Assembly (NCBI RefSeq): GCF_950023065.1
Contig: NC_088680.1
Span: 47,108,559-47,172,558 of the forward strand
From: Planococcus citri
Lineage: Eukaryota > Arthropoda > Insecta > Hemiptera > Pseudococcidae
DNA: 64,000 nucleotides
Reading direction: 5' to 3'
In this document: positions 45,801 through 57,334 of the stretch, piece after piece
Layout of the letters: each line of letters begins with the position of its first letter
Numbering within the stretch: position 1 is the stretch's first letter
Position numbers and translations under genes: made by a program
The notes under the pieces: generated by a model
Databases searched by the model: none
The model's input: only the letters and a program-made list of their open reading frames with translations
Told to the model about the DNA's origin: nothing

Positions 45801-46193
45801 CAAAGTTTTCAGTGAACTTAAAATATTATACATTTTAGCAGTGGTTACTCCATAACTGCGATACCTGCCAAAATGGAACTTTTTTAAATAGTTATGGGTT
45901 TTGAAAGGCTTTTTGATACCTATCTTTCAGTTGAGCATTCAATTCCAATAGGGAGCGCTACAGTCGAAAAAGAACGGTTTACATGAGGTGTGATCTCTGA
46001 ATTGAAGATACGAGCTTTTACGAGCGAGTCGAGACTTCTTTTAAAAAAAAGAAAAAACTACATAATATAACTGAATGTGAACGTCAAAGTCAAACGACTA
46101 AAGAATTGATGAAATGGAAATGATGAGCTCATTGCAAAAGTAGCCCTTGTCAGTTTATAGGTATCTTTTGGACCTTATGTATACTCCATTATG
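42821..46193. other. Non-coding sequence, one candidate small intron
   Basis: Mixed sequence with TACGTA motifs. AGGGTGTTTCGTAA at 43576-43589 repeats a motif seen at 33776. A purine tract, GAGAGAGAGAGG, lies at 45048-45060. Frames 43349-43630 (-), 43914-44138 and 44813-45085 have no domain. A candidate intron is listed at 45285. Confidence 0.4.
45285..45356 (+). other. Candidate 72-bp spliceosomal intron
   Basis: AGAG then GTGAGT (donor, 45285-45290), and a long T tract ending TTTTCTTTCGCAG (acceptor AG 45355-45356). The length fits a small insect intron. The sequence on either side is not open in any long frame, so if real it would belong to a non-coding RNA or an untranslated exon. T-rich sequence followed by CAG is common in this window, so chance is quite possible. 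Confidence 0.25.
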
Positions 46194-47150
46194 GCATAAG
46201 GGTAGAGGCACCAAATATGGACCACTTTTTTTGGAGGATTGCCACTTGAAAACTAAAGGGTGTAGAAACCTCCACAAAGGCTTAAAATGAAGTTCCATCC
46301 TTTCACTAACACTGTACAAAACTTCAGGGGTGAAGGTCAACTTTAAGTATGTTTTTTTTATTGTTGAGTGACGAGTGTCAAAATGACCATTCAAAATTTT
46401 GAATGCCTAATATGAACCACCTATAAAATTGTAAAATAAACATACATTTACATTTTTCAAAACGTCATAGGTATTTATTTGTAGAAATGAATAAAAAAAC
46501 GTATTTTAAGCAGTGCAGGTTAATTTTGAATATTCCTTTCAAATTGTTGAATGACAAAGTGTCAAAATGACAATTCAAAATTTTGGACGCCTAATATGGA
46601 CCACCTAAAGAATTTCAAAATGAACATATTTTTATGTTTCAAAACATCATATTTATTTGTAGAAATGAACAAAAACAGTAGGTATTTCAAGCATTCCCCT
46701 TTTCAGCGGCTGTAAGAAATGATGAAAATGAATAAAAAAAATTCAATATCACAGGTGGTCCATATTAGCACACCCCATAAAAAAAAACTTTGCACCAAAA
46801 ATTTCTGTACATACCCTCATTTTTAGCAAAAACTGATTACTTCAGCAGAAATTACATTCTTTTTTGATATTATATAAACGTCAATAACATTTAGAAAATT
46901 ACACCACAATTATATTTTAATAAAAGTTGAAGAACACACTAAAAAACATTTTCAGTGTCTTAAAACAGTTTTTTTTGTAAATTTCTCAGCAAGTTTTGAC
47001 TTTACAGTTATAATTTGTGTCTCATTCGTTTTTTTGATGCAAAATACATTGGAAAACAGTTTTTCCCTACAGATTGCGCTAATTACAGATAAGAACGGAC
47101 GCTGGTCCATATTGCGGACTGGTCCATAATTGGTGCCCTTACCCTTATGC
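46194..47150. mobile_element. Non-coding element with 31-bp TIRs and ATATGGACCA motifs
   Basis: The left end GCATAAGGGTAGAGGCACCA continues to AATATGGACCA. The right end read on the other strand is GCATAAGGGTAAGGGCACCA then ATTATGGACCA, about 3 mismatches in 31 bp. The word ATATGGACCA or a close variant recurs inside at about 46215, 46410 (variant), 46594, and inverted at 46756, 47103 and 47120. It contains a two-copy tandem repeat (46361 and 46544). No transposase is visible. Target duplication is unclear, so its superfamily is unknown. Confidence 0.65.
46361..46700. repeat. Two-copy tandem repeat, period 183 bp
   Basis: Units start TTGTTGAGTGACGAGTGTC (46361) and TTGTTGAATGACAAAGTGTC (46544). 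Both continue AAAATGAC, ATTCAAAATTTTG, CCTAATATG, ACCACCTA, and TTATTTGTAGAAATGAA. Divergence is noticeable, so this is older than the 38642 duplication. It lies inside the 46194-47150 element. Confidence 0.8.
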
Positions 47151-47284
47151 GTACCTGTAGACAACTGCAGAGATCATGTTTTGGTGATAAATGATAAATA
47201 GCCACCATGTTGCTCTACCCAGACCCAGAGTAGCCTGGAGAGAAATAGCGTTGGAGAGTCTACCCGTACAACAATGACCATGCT

Positions 47285-47504
47285 AATTTCGATGTGAATG
47301 TCAACCCATCCACATCCGTCACTTTTGGATGCCACATGTCGATGTGAATTTCAACCCTGTGTCGAGCTAATTGTTGATGTAATTGTCGACTGATGTTGAT
47401 CTGCATTCGTGTTGACAATTGGCTCAACACAGGGTCGAAATTCACATCGACATGTGGCATCCAAAAGTGACGGATGTGGATGGATTGACATTCACATCGA
47501 AATT
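47285..47504. repeat. Long hairpin with 90-bp arms
   Basis: 47285-47374 (AATTTCGATGTGAATGTCAA, CCATCCACATCCGTCACTTT, TGGATGCCACATGTCGATG, CCCTGTGTCGAGC) is repeated as its reverse complement at 47415-47504 with about four mismatches. The loop is 40 bases. It lies in the left part of the 47261-49547 element. Confidence 0.9.
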
Positions 47505-47689
47505 CATGTCGACCTTCTGCGTTGTAACATTATAAAATTTGAGTTTAAAAATTGAAAATTTTTTTCCAAAAATTATTTCCTCTGATGTGGCTATTGCTCG
47601 TGCTGAAAACAGCATCGACATAAAGTCCACTTCCGAGGAAGTACAGATGAAAAGTCTGTACAATCAGATAGGTGAACAGAAATTCTTTA

Positions 47690-49053
47690 TATCAGCCTAT
47701 ATCAGTGCATCAGATAAAAACCTATCAATCCTTGAAGTAATACAAAATGCTGCCTTACGCCTATGTATTGGAGCATTACCATCCTCTCCTATAGACAGCA
47801 TCTACTGTGAAGCTAGTGAACCCCCTCCAAACTTCAGGAATTTCTATATTACTAATAAATTCATTGTATCAGCAACAACAAATCCAACAAACCCAGTCAG
47901 AACTTTAATCAAAAAACAAATTCAAAATATTTCAAACCATTCTGAAAATCACTCCTGTATTCTCCAAAATTCTTTAGGAAATTACCATGTAAGCCTATTA
48001 GACCTCACTTCCGAATACAATAAATTTCCTCCCTGGGAATTAATTTTACCAGAATTCAATCTATCTTTATCCCAATACAAAAAAAATGAGTACCCACCTG
48101 GTTTCATCAAAGAAAAATATACTGAGATCATAGCAGAATATCACGAATTTATTTTATGCTTCACAGATGGTTCTAAAAATGAGTTTGAATATGCAGGCTA
48201 TGCTTTTTCTATTGATGGTAAAATTACCAATTTCACAGCTCATAAATATTCTTCAATTTTCAATTTAGAAGTTTCTGCTATACTCCATTGCCTACAAAAG
48301 ATCTCTACTTCAAAAAGCCCTAACAAAAAATTCCTGATTCAGTCAGACTCACTCTCTGCTCTTTTACCAATTCAAAACAAATTCTCTGAACATCAACTTG
48401 TTCATAAGATCCATCAAATCATCTATAAACTTCAGTCTACTGACAGAATTATTAAATTTATGTTTGTCCCAAGTCATGTAGGCATTGAAGGAAATCAGGC
48501 AGTAGATGAATCAGCTAAAACAGCTGTTACCCCCTCTAAAATTTTCTCTGTGACCCATGATGATGTTATTAACATTCTAAAAATCATCCAAAACTCCAAC
48601 TGGCAAAACCTATGGAACTCAAAAACAAATCACAAACTATTTACCCACAAAAAATCAATCCTCCCTTGGAAGCACCTCAGTCACCTAAATAGATCAGAAG
48701 AAATTATAATCACCCGCCTCCGAATTGGTCATACCAAATTAACCCACAGCTATTTGTACACCAAAGCTCCTAAACCCACCTGTCAATTCTGTAATTCTGA
48801 AATAATCTCCACCCAACACCTTCTATTCTACTGTCCCTCCCTCAAAACAAAACGTCAATCCTTAAACATCTCAGACCTCAACCCTACAATTCCTGACAAC
48901 ATCAAGCAAATGGAAAACATTCTTAAATACATCAAAGAAATCAATCTCTCAAACCAAATCTAGACAAACCCCTCGAAACTGGGCGTAAAAATCCTGGCAA
49001 TTATACACGCCCAGTATAAAAAAATGTCAAAAAAAAAAAAAAAAAAAAAAAAA
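47690..49053 (+). pseudogene. 5'-truncated LINE ORF2 tail, RNase H and zinc knuckle, copy 1
   Basis: C-terminal part of ORF2 of a non-LTR retrotransposon. The open frame reaches from 47539 to the stop at 48961-48963, but LINE similarity starts only at about 47690 (SASDKNLSILEVIQNAALRL, then IGALPSSPIDSIYCEASEPP). The RNase H domain runs FTDGSKNEFEYAG (Asp 48166), NLEVSAILHCL (Glu 48268), QSDSLSALLPIQN (Asp 48346), VPSHVGIEGNQAVDESA (Asp 48505), so all four catalytic acids are intact. Then LNRSEEIIITRLRIGHTKL and a CX2CX8HX4C knuckle (CQFC...HLLFYC, 48781-48834). The 3' UTR has a 9-bp hairpin (48978-49015) and an A tail (49017-49053). RNase H points to the I/R1-type LINE groups. No stop interrupts this segment, so it is a young insertion, but it lacks the reverse transcriptase and cannot move itself. 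The N-terminal ~50 codons are MITE sequence read through by chance. Confidence 0.9.
48978..49015 (+). ncRNA. Conserved 3' hairpin of the RNase H LINE family
   Basis: ACTGGGCGT (48978-48986) pairs perfectly with ACGCCCAGT (49007-49015) around a 20-base loop ending CAATTATAC. It lies between the ORF2 stop and the A tail. The other copy, on the minus strand at 25814-25786, has GGTGT/ACACC in the same place around a loop containing CAATTATA. Known LINE 3' ends can be recognised by their reverse transcriptase through such stem-loops; that role here is inferred. Confidence 0.6.
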
Positions 49054-49547
49054 AGATGGTGCAATACTTTATCTAAGAGTACTAAACTAATCCATTTTTC
49101 ATGTCGACATGTCGATGTTAATGTTGATGTGAAATTTGACATCAACAAATACATCCTCAATACCAACATCATATCATCCACAACTCCAAACTGTGGAAAA
49201 GTGCATAATTTCATCAATGCCCTAAAAAATTTGTTTTCCTCATTGAACAAGATCATATCTTTGAATGTTTACTAAACTTTTAAACACTTAAACAGAAATT
49301 TTAATTTTGAAAAATTGGTCGACATAGTTGTAGATGTAAATTTCGAGCATCGAATTTTACATCTACATGTCGAGATGGCATGTCGAGGTATTAGAAACAA
49401 TGAGAAAATTTTGAAACTTATCATTTACCTGGCTTTTGTACGGACAGAAGATTCCTACTAAACAATTAATTGATCGCTTTTCCATCATTATGTTGGAAAA
49501 AAACGTAGTCGATGTAAATGTCGACGTCGACAATTGTTGTGCGGGTA

Positions 49548-50240
49548 CATTCACGAGGTGTCCCAGACACAGTGAAGCTCAAGACCAGCTCAAGTAGGTC
49601 CTGATGTTGGAAGAATGGCCCTGCGAACTGCCCAACTTGCTCAGACAGGGAGGCAGACCATTTTCAGTATTCACCAGTGAAGCATTAACCATGAAGACAC
49701 ACCAGCAAAGTGAAAGCGACGCTGCATGATCAAGTATCCGAACAAAGCAGGAGCTAGCTAGTAGTGAGATCTGGCCTATCAAGGACACATAGTGTCTATA
49801 GGTGTATGAGCCAGGCATGCTACCCCTGACTTGCAAATTAACGTACCATCAAAGAAGAATCCAGCAGTGAAGTGGACAAAGAGGATGCCAAGCATGCAGT
49901 CAATCACCAATGCCGAAGAAGTCACCAGCAGCAAAGTGGATGAAGAGGAAGCCGAGCTTGCAGAAACACCAATCTAGTCAAAACCACTGATTCAAGTCAA
50001 AGCCATCACTAGTCGAAGCGGATGCCAGCAGCAAAGTGGACGAGGAGGAAACCAAGCTGCTACCCCACAGACAGAAAAGTTACCTTTAGTTTTTAAGCTA
50101 TAAGAAAAATGTTATATTTTTGTTTCAATGTTAGAATTAAGTTATGTAAGTTGTAAATAGATGACCGGTGATGATCCATAGTTAACGATTGAAAATAAAA
50201 CAAGTTGTGTTACTATGGTGAGCCATCAAAAAAAAAAATG
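49548..50240 (+). other. Possible retroelement or transcript 3' end with acidic repeats
   Basis: GC-richer than its neighbours. Three repeats of CCAGCAG(C/T)(A/G)AAGTGGA followed by GA(A/G)GA(G/A)GA-type text lie at 49861, 49924 and 50024. In one frame they read SSEVDKEDAKHA, SSKVDEEEAELA and SSKVDEEETKLL, but stops separate them. Downstream are ATGTTATATTTTTGTTTC, an AATAAA signal (50192-50197) and an A-rich run (50229-50239). This resembles the 3' end of a polyadenylated transcript or a retroelement tail. The matching 5' part may be the sequence before 47261, with the TIR element inserted between. No known protein is recognised. Confidence 0.35.
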
Positions 50241-52949
50241 AAAAAACCAGTCTACATTCACGACACTGGCTATGCTCAAGTGAGAGCTTGGGAGTTGCAC
50301 AGAGGTATACTGACAAGGGCTACTTTTGCAACGAGCTCTTCAAATGCAACGTTCATTGTTCACCACCACCAACGACTGAGGACTAACTACGTATAAGAAT
50401 CGAAAAAACCCTCTAAACGGTTGAAATTCTAATTTCAAGAATTGTTGAACTAGCTTTATCAAAAATCTATCCAGTCAGAGTGCTTCGAAAATAAGGTTAC
50501 CGTAGGTCATAAAAAATCATCGACGTCAAGCCAAAAGCATGCGAGTTCGAGGAAGAAACCAAGTTTCGACCATCATATAAAATTTCTCGAGTACCAAGTT
50601 CCCAGCGCATACTTATACTCGTCCAACTATTCGATGGTAACAAATTTTAAGCTTTCGAACAAATCGTGAACATGGATGATGGAATACACTCTTGTCTCTT
50701 ACATACATGTCTACAGATTCCCTGATTCAGTATTTGAATATAATATTCGCATAGTTGTACATTTTCTTCTTGAAAAAAAAATACTCGCTAAAAGGAATGT
50801 TGAAAATAATGACCTTAGATTTGTAATATAATATAGTACCTACCCCTTACGTAAGTTGTAACATGTTTGGTGAATTGTTGAAATTCTTGAATACGAAGTT
50901 GACAAGAATACTAACTAGGAGTACCATATCTTAGGTACATAAATACATAGATAAGACGAAGACTTACATTGCATACTACATATCTCACGATACCTTTAAG
51001 CAGCCATCTACTCGTATCCCCATACAGAATTCACCTTATACTACCCAACCATGAAATGAGTAAGAATGCATGAAAAGGGCAATATAAGTTAGCATACTTT
51101 TTTCTAACTTGAAATACCTATGCATAGAATATGTGGGGTGATGCTGATAGGATAGTTTATTTGAACAAAGAAGCATATTCGAAAAAATAATTTAATAATA
51201 ATTACTCGTTTGTAATTCCGTTACTGCGCCTCCGCCTCTCGATAAAGTGGAAAAGGGACAATGAAAAATTACTCGAAAACGATTATAGTTATCATATTTA
51301 CAATTTATCATATTTCCCCTACAGTATATATTGTTTGAAATTGCAATGAAAATATGTGTACGAATGACAAGGCCGCAAACGTATACGTACCAATCAATCG
51401 GACCAGAATATAGGGGGTTAGTATATAGTGCGCCCTTTGCCCCGACATATATTTGGAAAATGAGACGGCATCGAGGTGTGTAGTAATGGTTAGCCAAAGA
51501 TAACAGAAATAATAGCTTATATAACTTGGAACCCGTTTTCCCGTTTGACGTGTGGCAATTATTGGGTAGATTTCGTTCTCGTGGAATCGCGTTTTGACAA
51601 AATACACCAGTTATCCCACCATCATTTAAAACCGTCAGCATATGACATTTTGCGATGCTATATAGGATTTACATTATGTGTGATAGTTTTTAGCTTCATA
51701 TTTTTTCCCTCCTTTTTCCAGTAGTAGGTATATACTCGTATAATGATGCATTGGAAGCTACGAGTGTGTGTCAGTGTGATACTCGCTGGTATATCACTAT
51801 AGAGGTGGTATACTTTTGCGATTCGATTCGGATGAGAGGGTGAAGGCGGTACAACGATGACGTGGTCGGTTATTTTTATCCCTTATCGTTCGGTGTCTTT
51901 TAGTTAATAATTTATATTTCATTGGAACGCGAAGCCGAAGCGGCGTAGGTACGCCACGGTAACGTGGTCACTAAAATTGGGTAATTTGGGTACAGAAAAA
52001 TGGTGCTGGTGTAAGAAGTAGCTTATGAATATGGACACGCGATGTTTGGCGGCGTGTTTATGGTATTTATGACTCATTTGTGTGGCATTTTTTTTTCAAA
52101 TGGATTAATTTTAAACAGCGTATCGATTTCGGATTAGTGATCGGTATAGTTCGAGTTGCAGGCTAAGAATGAGGAAGAAAAATGGGTAATCGAGGTATTT
52201 TTTTTTGTTTTGAATAAGTAAATTGATGAGAATTGAAATTTTTCATGTTTTGAGAACATTTTTTTTGAATTTCATTTTTTACTAGAGAATTTTAAAGGTA
52301 TTTAAAGGTGATCTTTTCATATCATGCAAAGTGTGCTAATTTTTAAACGTCAATTTTGAATTTTAAATCGAATTGGGATGCTTGTAATGTAGAGGTTAGT
52401 AGGATAAAATCGGAAAATCAAGTTTATATTCAGAGACCACAAACGATAGGTAAATATAAATATCATACAATATTGACATTTTTTGCATCATCAGATCTAA
52501 TTAGCAGGACTGAGGTGATCAAGGAAGAATTGGAGAAAGCATCAGCAAACATTCTTTCCCTGTTTTTCAGCTTTTTAAAAATAAGATGACGATTCTTTTT
52601 TTAATTTTATATAAAACTTCTACCTAACACAGACTTAACCCCCCTCCCACCAAAAAAAGGTTGTATAAGAATAAATGAAAAACTGTTTGCTGCCCCAATA
52701 ACCTATAACTTTTTTAAAACTTTTTTTCGTAGGTACCTAGTCTGCGTAATTTGAAAATAAATTTTGCCTGCCTTTGAAGAATTTGGAAGACAAAGTACTA
52801 AACTGCATAAGTGCAAAAATCATCTCAAACTTTCAAAAATGACTTTTCAATAGTCAGTTGATTTTAGTAAAAAAAAAAAAAAAAACAAAAAAAAACATGA
52901 GGTATCCATGATTAAAAACATCCCCAGGAATAACGAATACTTCCATCAC
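50241..52949. other. Non-coding sequence without recognisable genes
   Basis: Contains CpG-bearing patches (51720-52060) and TACCTA motifs. The minus-strand frames 51192-51641 and 51308-51607 overlap in different phases and have no domain. An A run lies at 52869-52885. Confidence 0.45.
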
Positions 52950-53290
52950 CAAGCCTTCGGAACAACTTGAAACCACCTGTAATTGACTCGACATCAAGAT
53001 CAGATCTGTGAATAAAGTAAATTTTAACTCACCAAATTTACCCTATTTGCTGAAATTTTGTAAAAGTTTCAATTTTCAAAAATCTGCCGGATGCATCAAA
53101 ACTCTTCCAGACGGTTTGGAATCGTTTTCAATCGATTTGAGAAGTCTAAAATTGATAAAATTTCAAACTACAGATGTCGATGAAATTTTCATTTTGTAAA
53201 AAAATTTTTCATTCTTTGATTTTCAAAAATTGATCAAAAATCAGAAAATGCGTTTTGGTGCCCAAAATTTCTGCTGATGTATTTTTACAT
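52950..53290. repeat. Remnant of the fold-back family (one arm)
   Basis: AACAACTTGAAACCACCTGT, AATTGACTCGACATC, AAAAATCTGCCGGATGCATC, ACGGTTTGGAATCG, TTTTCAATCGATTTGAGAAG, TTGATTTTCAAAAATTGATC and AAAAATCAGAAAATGCG keep the order seen in the arms of the other copies. The CTGGAGGCTCC word is decayed to CCGGATGCATC. The frame 53008-53199 is repeat sequence. Confidence 0.55.
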
Positions 53291-56200
53291 CATCTTTTGA
53301 ATCAGCTTAGTTGAGTTCATAAAATTCGCTGGGATTTTTCTCGTTGTTACTCGTGTCGACCGTACTCGTGTTAATAAAATTGCATAACCAGTTTGCCGTA
53401 AAAACGCGTTTTATAGTCTTTCAACTTTGATCACATTTATTATCATAATTCATAAATAATAGAGAAAAACCATATTTCTGCGTTTTATGTCAATTTGATC
53501 ATTTTCCCCCATATGAAATGAGAGGGGGTAAATTTGAAGTTTCAAAATTTCGCCAAAAATCAAAAAATGAATTTCAGTGCCTGAAATTATCACAGATGGT
53601 ATATTTTGGGCTCCTTTTTCGATTTCCTTTTGTCTAGTTCAAAATTTTTGTGTCAATTGATATAAATGTGCTTCTCTTGTTAGCTTTGATAGCGAAAAAA
53701 CAGTGCCGAAAAATGTTGACCAAATTTGGTAGAAATTTTCTGTTTGAGCTGAAAGTCACCAAACAAATTTTCTAGCAGAGGGTGTTGCCCCTTTCAAGGA
53801 AATCGTGATTTTTTACTCCTGCTCCTACTCTACTTACCTGTTTTAGAAAAGATGGCTCAGTTCTTATAGATGTATTTGAGATTTTACGTCAACCTATAGG
53901 CTACTCGTTGATCGCTATCAAAATCCAAAACCACTTTTAGGGTTCTACTTTGTGATTTAAAATTTGCAATTACATGGGTAGCTCATTTTTTAGATGAATT
54001 CGTATGCCTAATTTGAAAATCTTTTCCCCTTAAATGTCTGTAACTATCAGAATATTTTGGAATGCAGTGTTACAAAGTTTTCTCCACTGTTGCCTACTTC
54101 AAAAATCGAAAAAATTTAATAAGTTTTTGCCTACATTTTTAATTCTCAATTTTACGTATTCTCTCAGTTTTGGAAATGATATCTTTCGACGTGTTGGCAT
54201 TTATCGTTCAATATTCGACGAGGCGAACTTATGGTCAGCCAAAAATTAATATTTAAGCGATTTAAACATTTCTAACAGCTCTGCAAAATCCTGAAAATGG
54301 TCAAATTTTGATGGCAATAGCCTACCTATGTACCTTGGTCGACGCAAAATCTCAAATGCTGTCTTTTAGAATTGGACCATTTTTTTTTTCAAAAACAAGT
54401 TGGGTAGGGGTAGGGGCTAGAGCGAAAAAAAACATGATTCGTTTCAAAATTTCCCCCTCCTGACGGGCACATATCTCCTCTCCAGTGACCCTTCCGGATT
54501 TTGAACATTTTCAGAGTGACTCTCAAGAGGTGAAGGGAATAGATTAGTTTTTATTCAATTTTATGGTCCTTCGGCTAGATTCTTTGCTGTCTTGTCGCCA
54601 ATGGTGATGATAATTCGTGAGTTTTCTAGCAAGATAAGAATTTTTATTTTTTGCCACCTGCTGTAAAATTTTAGAATATTTTTTTTGTTAAAATGTTATT
54701 GCTACTTATTTTTTTTTTGGTTGTTCAAATTGTGTTAGAAAATTCATATTTCCTGTTGTATATTTTGAATTTTATACTTTATGTACTTACTTATTCAAAA
54801 AATTTCGTGGAATATTCTGATTGTTCATTTCAAGTCAATAAGCAACTATTTTAGAGCTCATTATGTGTTTTACCTCCATCAAATTTTTAATGAATTTTTT
54901 TGTCATAACTGATTCATTTCTTACGATAATTTTTAGAATCTCAATTTCTATTTTAGAGATTTTTTTTTATAATTTTAAATGATTTTTGTGGAAATTCCAA
55001 ATCAATTTTTCATCAACTTTTTATTGGTTTTCAAACGAGTGAGTGTTGAATTCAATGCTGATGACTTTTTTTTAGTTTGGAAGGAGGGGAGGTGGGTAGA
55101 TTTTTTGTACTTTCAAATGTATTTCTTCGTGATGATTTAGAAACAGAATTCGTTTGCTGGTAGATGAACCTATTCAATTTGGGATTTCTTGTAATTGATG
55201 ACTTGAAATTAATTTTTTGCAGTAAGTTTAGGTATACATTTTTTTGGTGATTTTTATTTTTCAGAATAAATTCATCTGTGGTAACTCAGAATTTTATTTT
55301 TGATCTAGTGTAAAATTTTTCTGTGGTGGTACTTATTGAATGAATTTCTTTTCATGTCAAATGAATGTTTCAGCGATGATTTCAAATTGGATTTTTTTAA
55401 TGTTGATTACTATACTGAATCTTGTTTAGGAATTCTCATTTTTTTTTCATGTTGATTTTAGGAAATATGGTTAGAGCTGTACAAACGTTGAAGATGAGCT
55501 GTCTAGTTTGAATTTGACACCTTCCGGTATCCCTTCCGAGTTCCCATTTTCAATTTAAAAAATAAAAATTGAAAATCTACTACTTAATTAGATACATAGG
55601 TAGATTTTTTTTGAATTAGGAAAAACAAATTTAAAAAAATACAATTTATTAATTTCCACTCAGTTCTTTCCTTATTCGATCAAAATACCTTTTTTTTCCT
55701 GACCCCAAAGAGACCAATGCAGCTTTACATTACAGTACAATACTGCATGCTTGAATAACTTATTTGAACATTTCCACCTTCGAATCCATCCTTTTATAAA
55801 TAAATACTTGATGGAAGTTTCTCATTCGTAATGAAAATATCCCCTTATACATACGTGATATCAAATAACAGTTATTTTATCTTTATAGAACTTAAAAGTA
55901 CACAAATAGGTATCCTATTATCAAATTCGATAAACTATCCAAAAAGCATATTCACACATATTTTATCAACTAGGCGCGAGTAATATCGTACGTATGTTGT
56001 AGGCTAGAGCTATAACACACATATAATAATACCTTCGACTATATCTACCAAAAAAAAAAAAAAGCACTTACGAATATAATCGTCGTCTAACGAGCGATTC
56101 GATTTGCTGGCAAATGCTGAATCGTTGGTCGCGGTGCCACGTTATATGGTCATACGACAGTCGACAAGGTGGCGAAGAGGAAAAGAGCTGAAACATACAT

Positions 56201-57288
56201 AACGTAGGTTAAGGTAGGTATATAAGCTTATAATTTTTATAGTACGTACTACACGTATACCTAAATTCCCACCGAGTGGATCGTCGAAAAAGACAACGAA
56301 AAAATAAAAGACCATAGTATATTTTAGCAAGTACCTCAAGAATAATGTATATAAAAGTTGACATAATTACAAAATCGATCATTCAAGGTCAAGGCGTGGT
56401 AGGTAGGTATGTTAAAATCGTGTGTACGGGGAACCCGAAAAAAAGTTGAAAAAAAAAATCGAAAAGTAAAAGTTAAACGGGAAAAGTGGAAGTTGTGAAA
56501 AAATAATAACGTTAACGAATACTCGCTTTAGAAGGTGAAATGAAATGGAGAAAAAGTGAAGAATTATTTAGGTAAAAGGTAAGGGGGCAGAGAATGGTTT
56601 AACGAATTACGACGACATTTATGGTAACGGTAAAATTGCGGCGACGGTACGCCATTTACTTACCTGGCAGACGTGGTAGATATATAGGTAATTTCAAAGT
56701 GTGTGTATTGGTACACCTATACATAGGGGGTGTAGAAGCAACAAGGAAGCGAAGGGTATACGCGAGCAGAAGCAAGAAGCGTTGAACTAAATAGACGTAT
56801 TAAAATTTCAAAATGTGCCACTTTAACGCGTGTATAAAACAGACGAAGTGGTAAATAATTTTCTAAAAACAATAGTGTAGGAAAGGAGGAAGGATGGAGG
56901 GGGGTAAAAAACACATGTTTTTATACTTAGCGCGGCGCGATGCTATCAAAATGGCGCTGGCGGAAGGTTTATTTTATTTTAAATTTCCGTCAAAATAGAT
57001 TGATTATATCAGTACCCCTTTATATTACTCTCGAGTTAATACCATTCAATGAATTGAAAGTAACTTTACAGCACCGGGGGTAAAAAGCAGTTAAAACGTA
57101 TAGTAGTCTCGAGGGAATTGATGAAGCTTCGCCACACAGTTTGCAAGAAAATAGAGGAAATTGAGGGATTCCCAGACACATAGTTGATATACGAGTATGC
57201 GGAGAAGCCGTTTAATTGAAATAAACCAAAGCAATTTTATCGTTTTCGAATTTAGTAGAATACTCGTTGTAGATAGTATGTGGCTCTG
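53291..57288. other. Non-coding sequence without recognisable genes
   Basis: AT-rich to about 55600, then more CpG and TACGTA/TACCTA motifs to 57288. GTTAATAAAATTGC and GTTTGCCGTAAA near 53369-53403 resemble the LINE 3' end near 5966-6004. Frames at 54034-54249, 56142-56339 (-) and 56717-56914 (-) are not recognised. Confidence 0.45.
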
Positions 57289-57334
57289 ATGGCCGATGAG
57301 GCCGAGTTCTCGGACTGCATCGATCCGAGCTATG
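57289..57334 (+). CDS. Candidate first coding exon fragment (MADEAEFSDCIDPSY)
   Basis: A short GC-rich patch with a good start: ATGG at 57289, with an in-frame TAG just upstream at 57274-57276. It reads MADEAEFSDCIDPSYG with third positions rich in C and G, unlike the neighbourhood. After TATG comes GCAAGT (57335-57340), which matches the rarer GC-type donor site; the frame beyond becomes a T-rich run typical of an intron. No function is recognised and no partner exon can be assigned with confidence. It could be a real initiating exon of a gene extending beyond this window, or chance. Confidence 0.3.

Larger units (their letters stand above)
47261..49547. mobile_element. TA-flanked TIR element with nested LINE
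   Basis: The left end TACCCGTACAACAAT (47261-47275) matches the right end read on the opposite strand, TACCCGCACAACAAT (49547-49533), at 14 of 15 bases. TA is outermost on both sides, compatible with a TA target duplication. The inside is rich in GTCGATGT/ACATCGAC words on both strands (for example 47285-47504, 49100-49140, 49310-49390 and 49505-49535), so it is a fold-back type of MITE. A LINE tail with A tail (about 47690-49053) has jumped into it; without that the element would be about 0.9 kb. No transposase. Confidence 0.6.

Noticed and set aside
49021..49053. Poly-Lys coding start at 49024
   Set aside because: This is the A tail of the LINE insertion.
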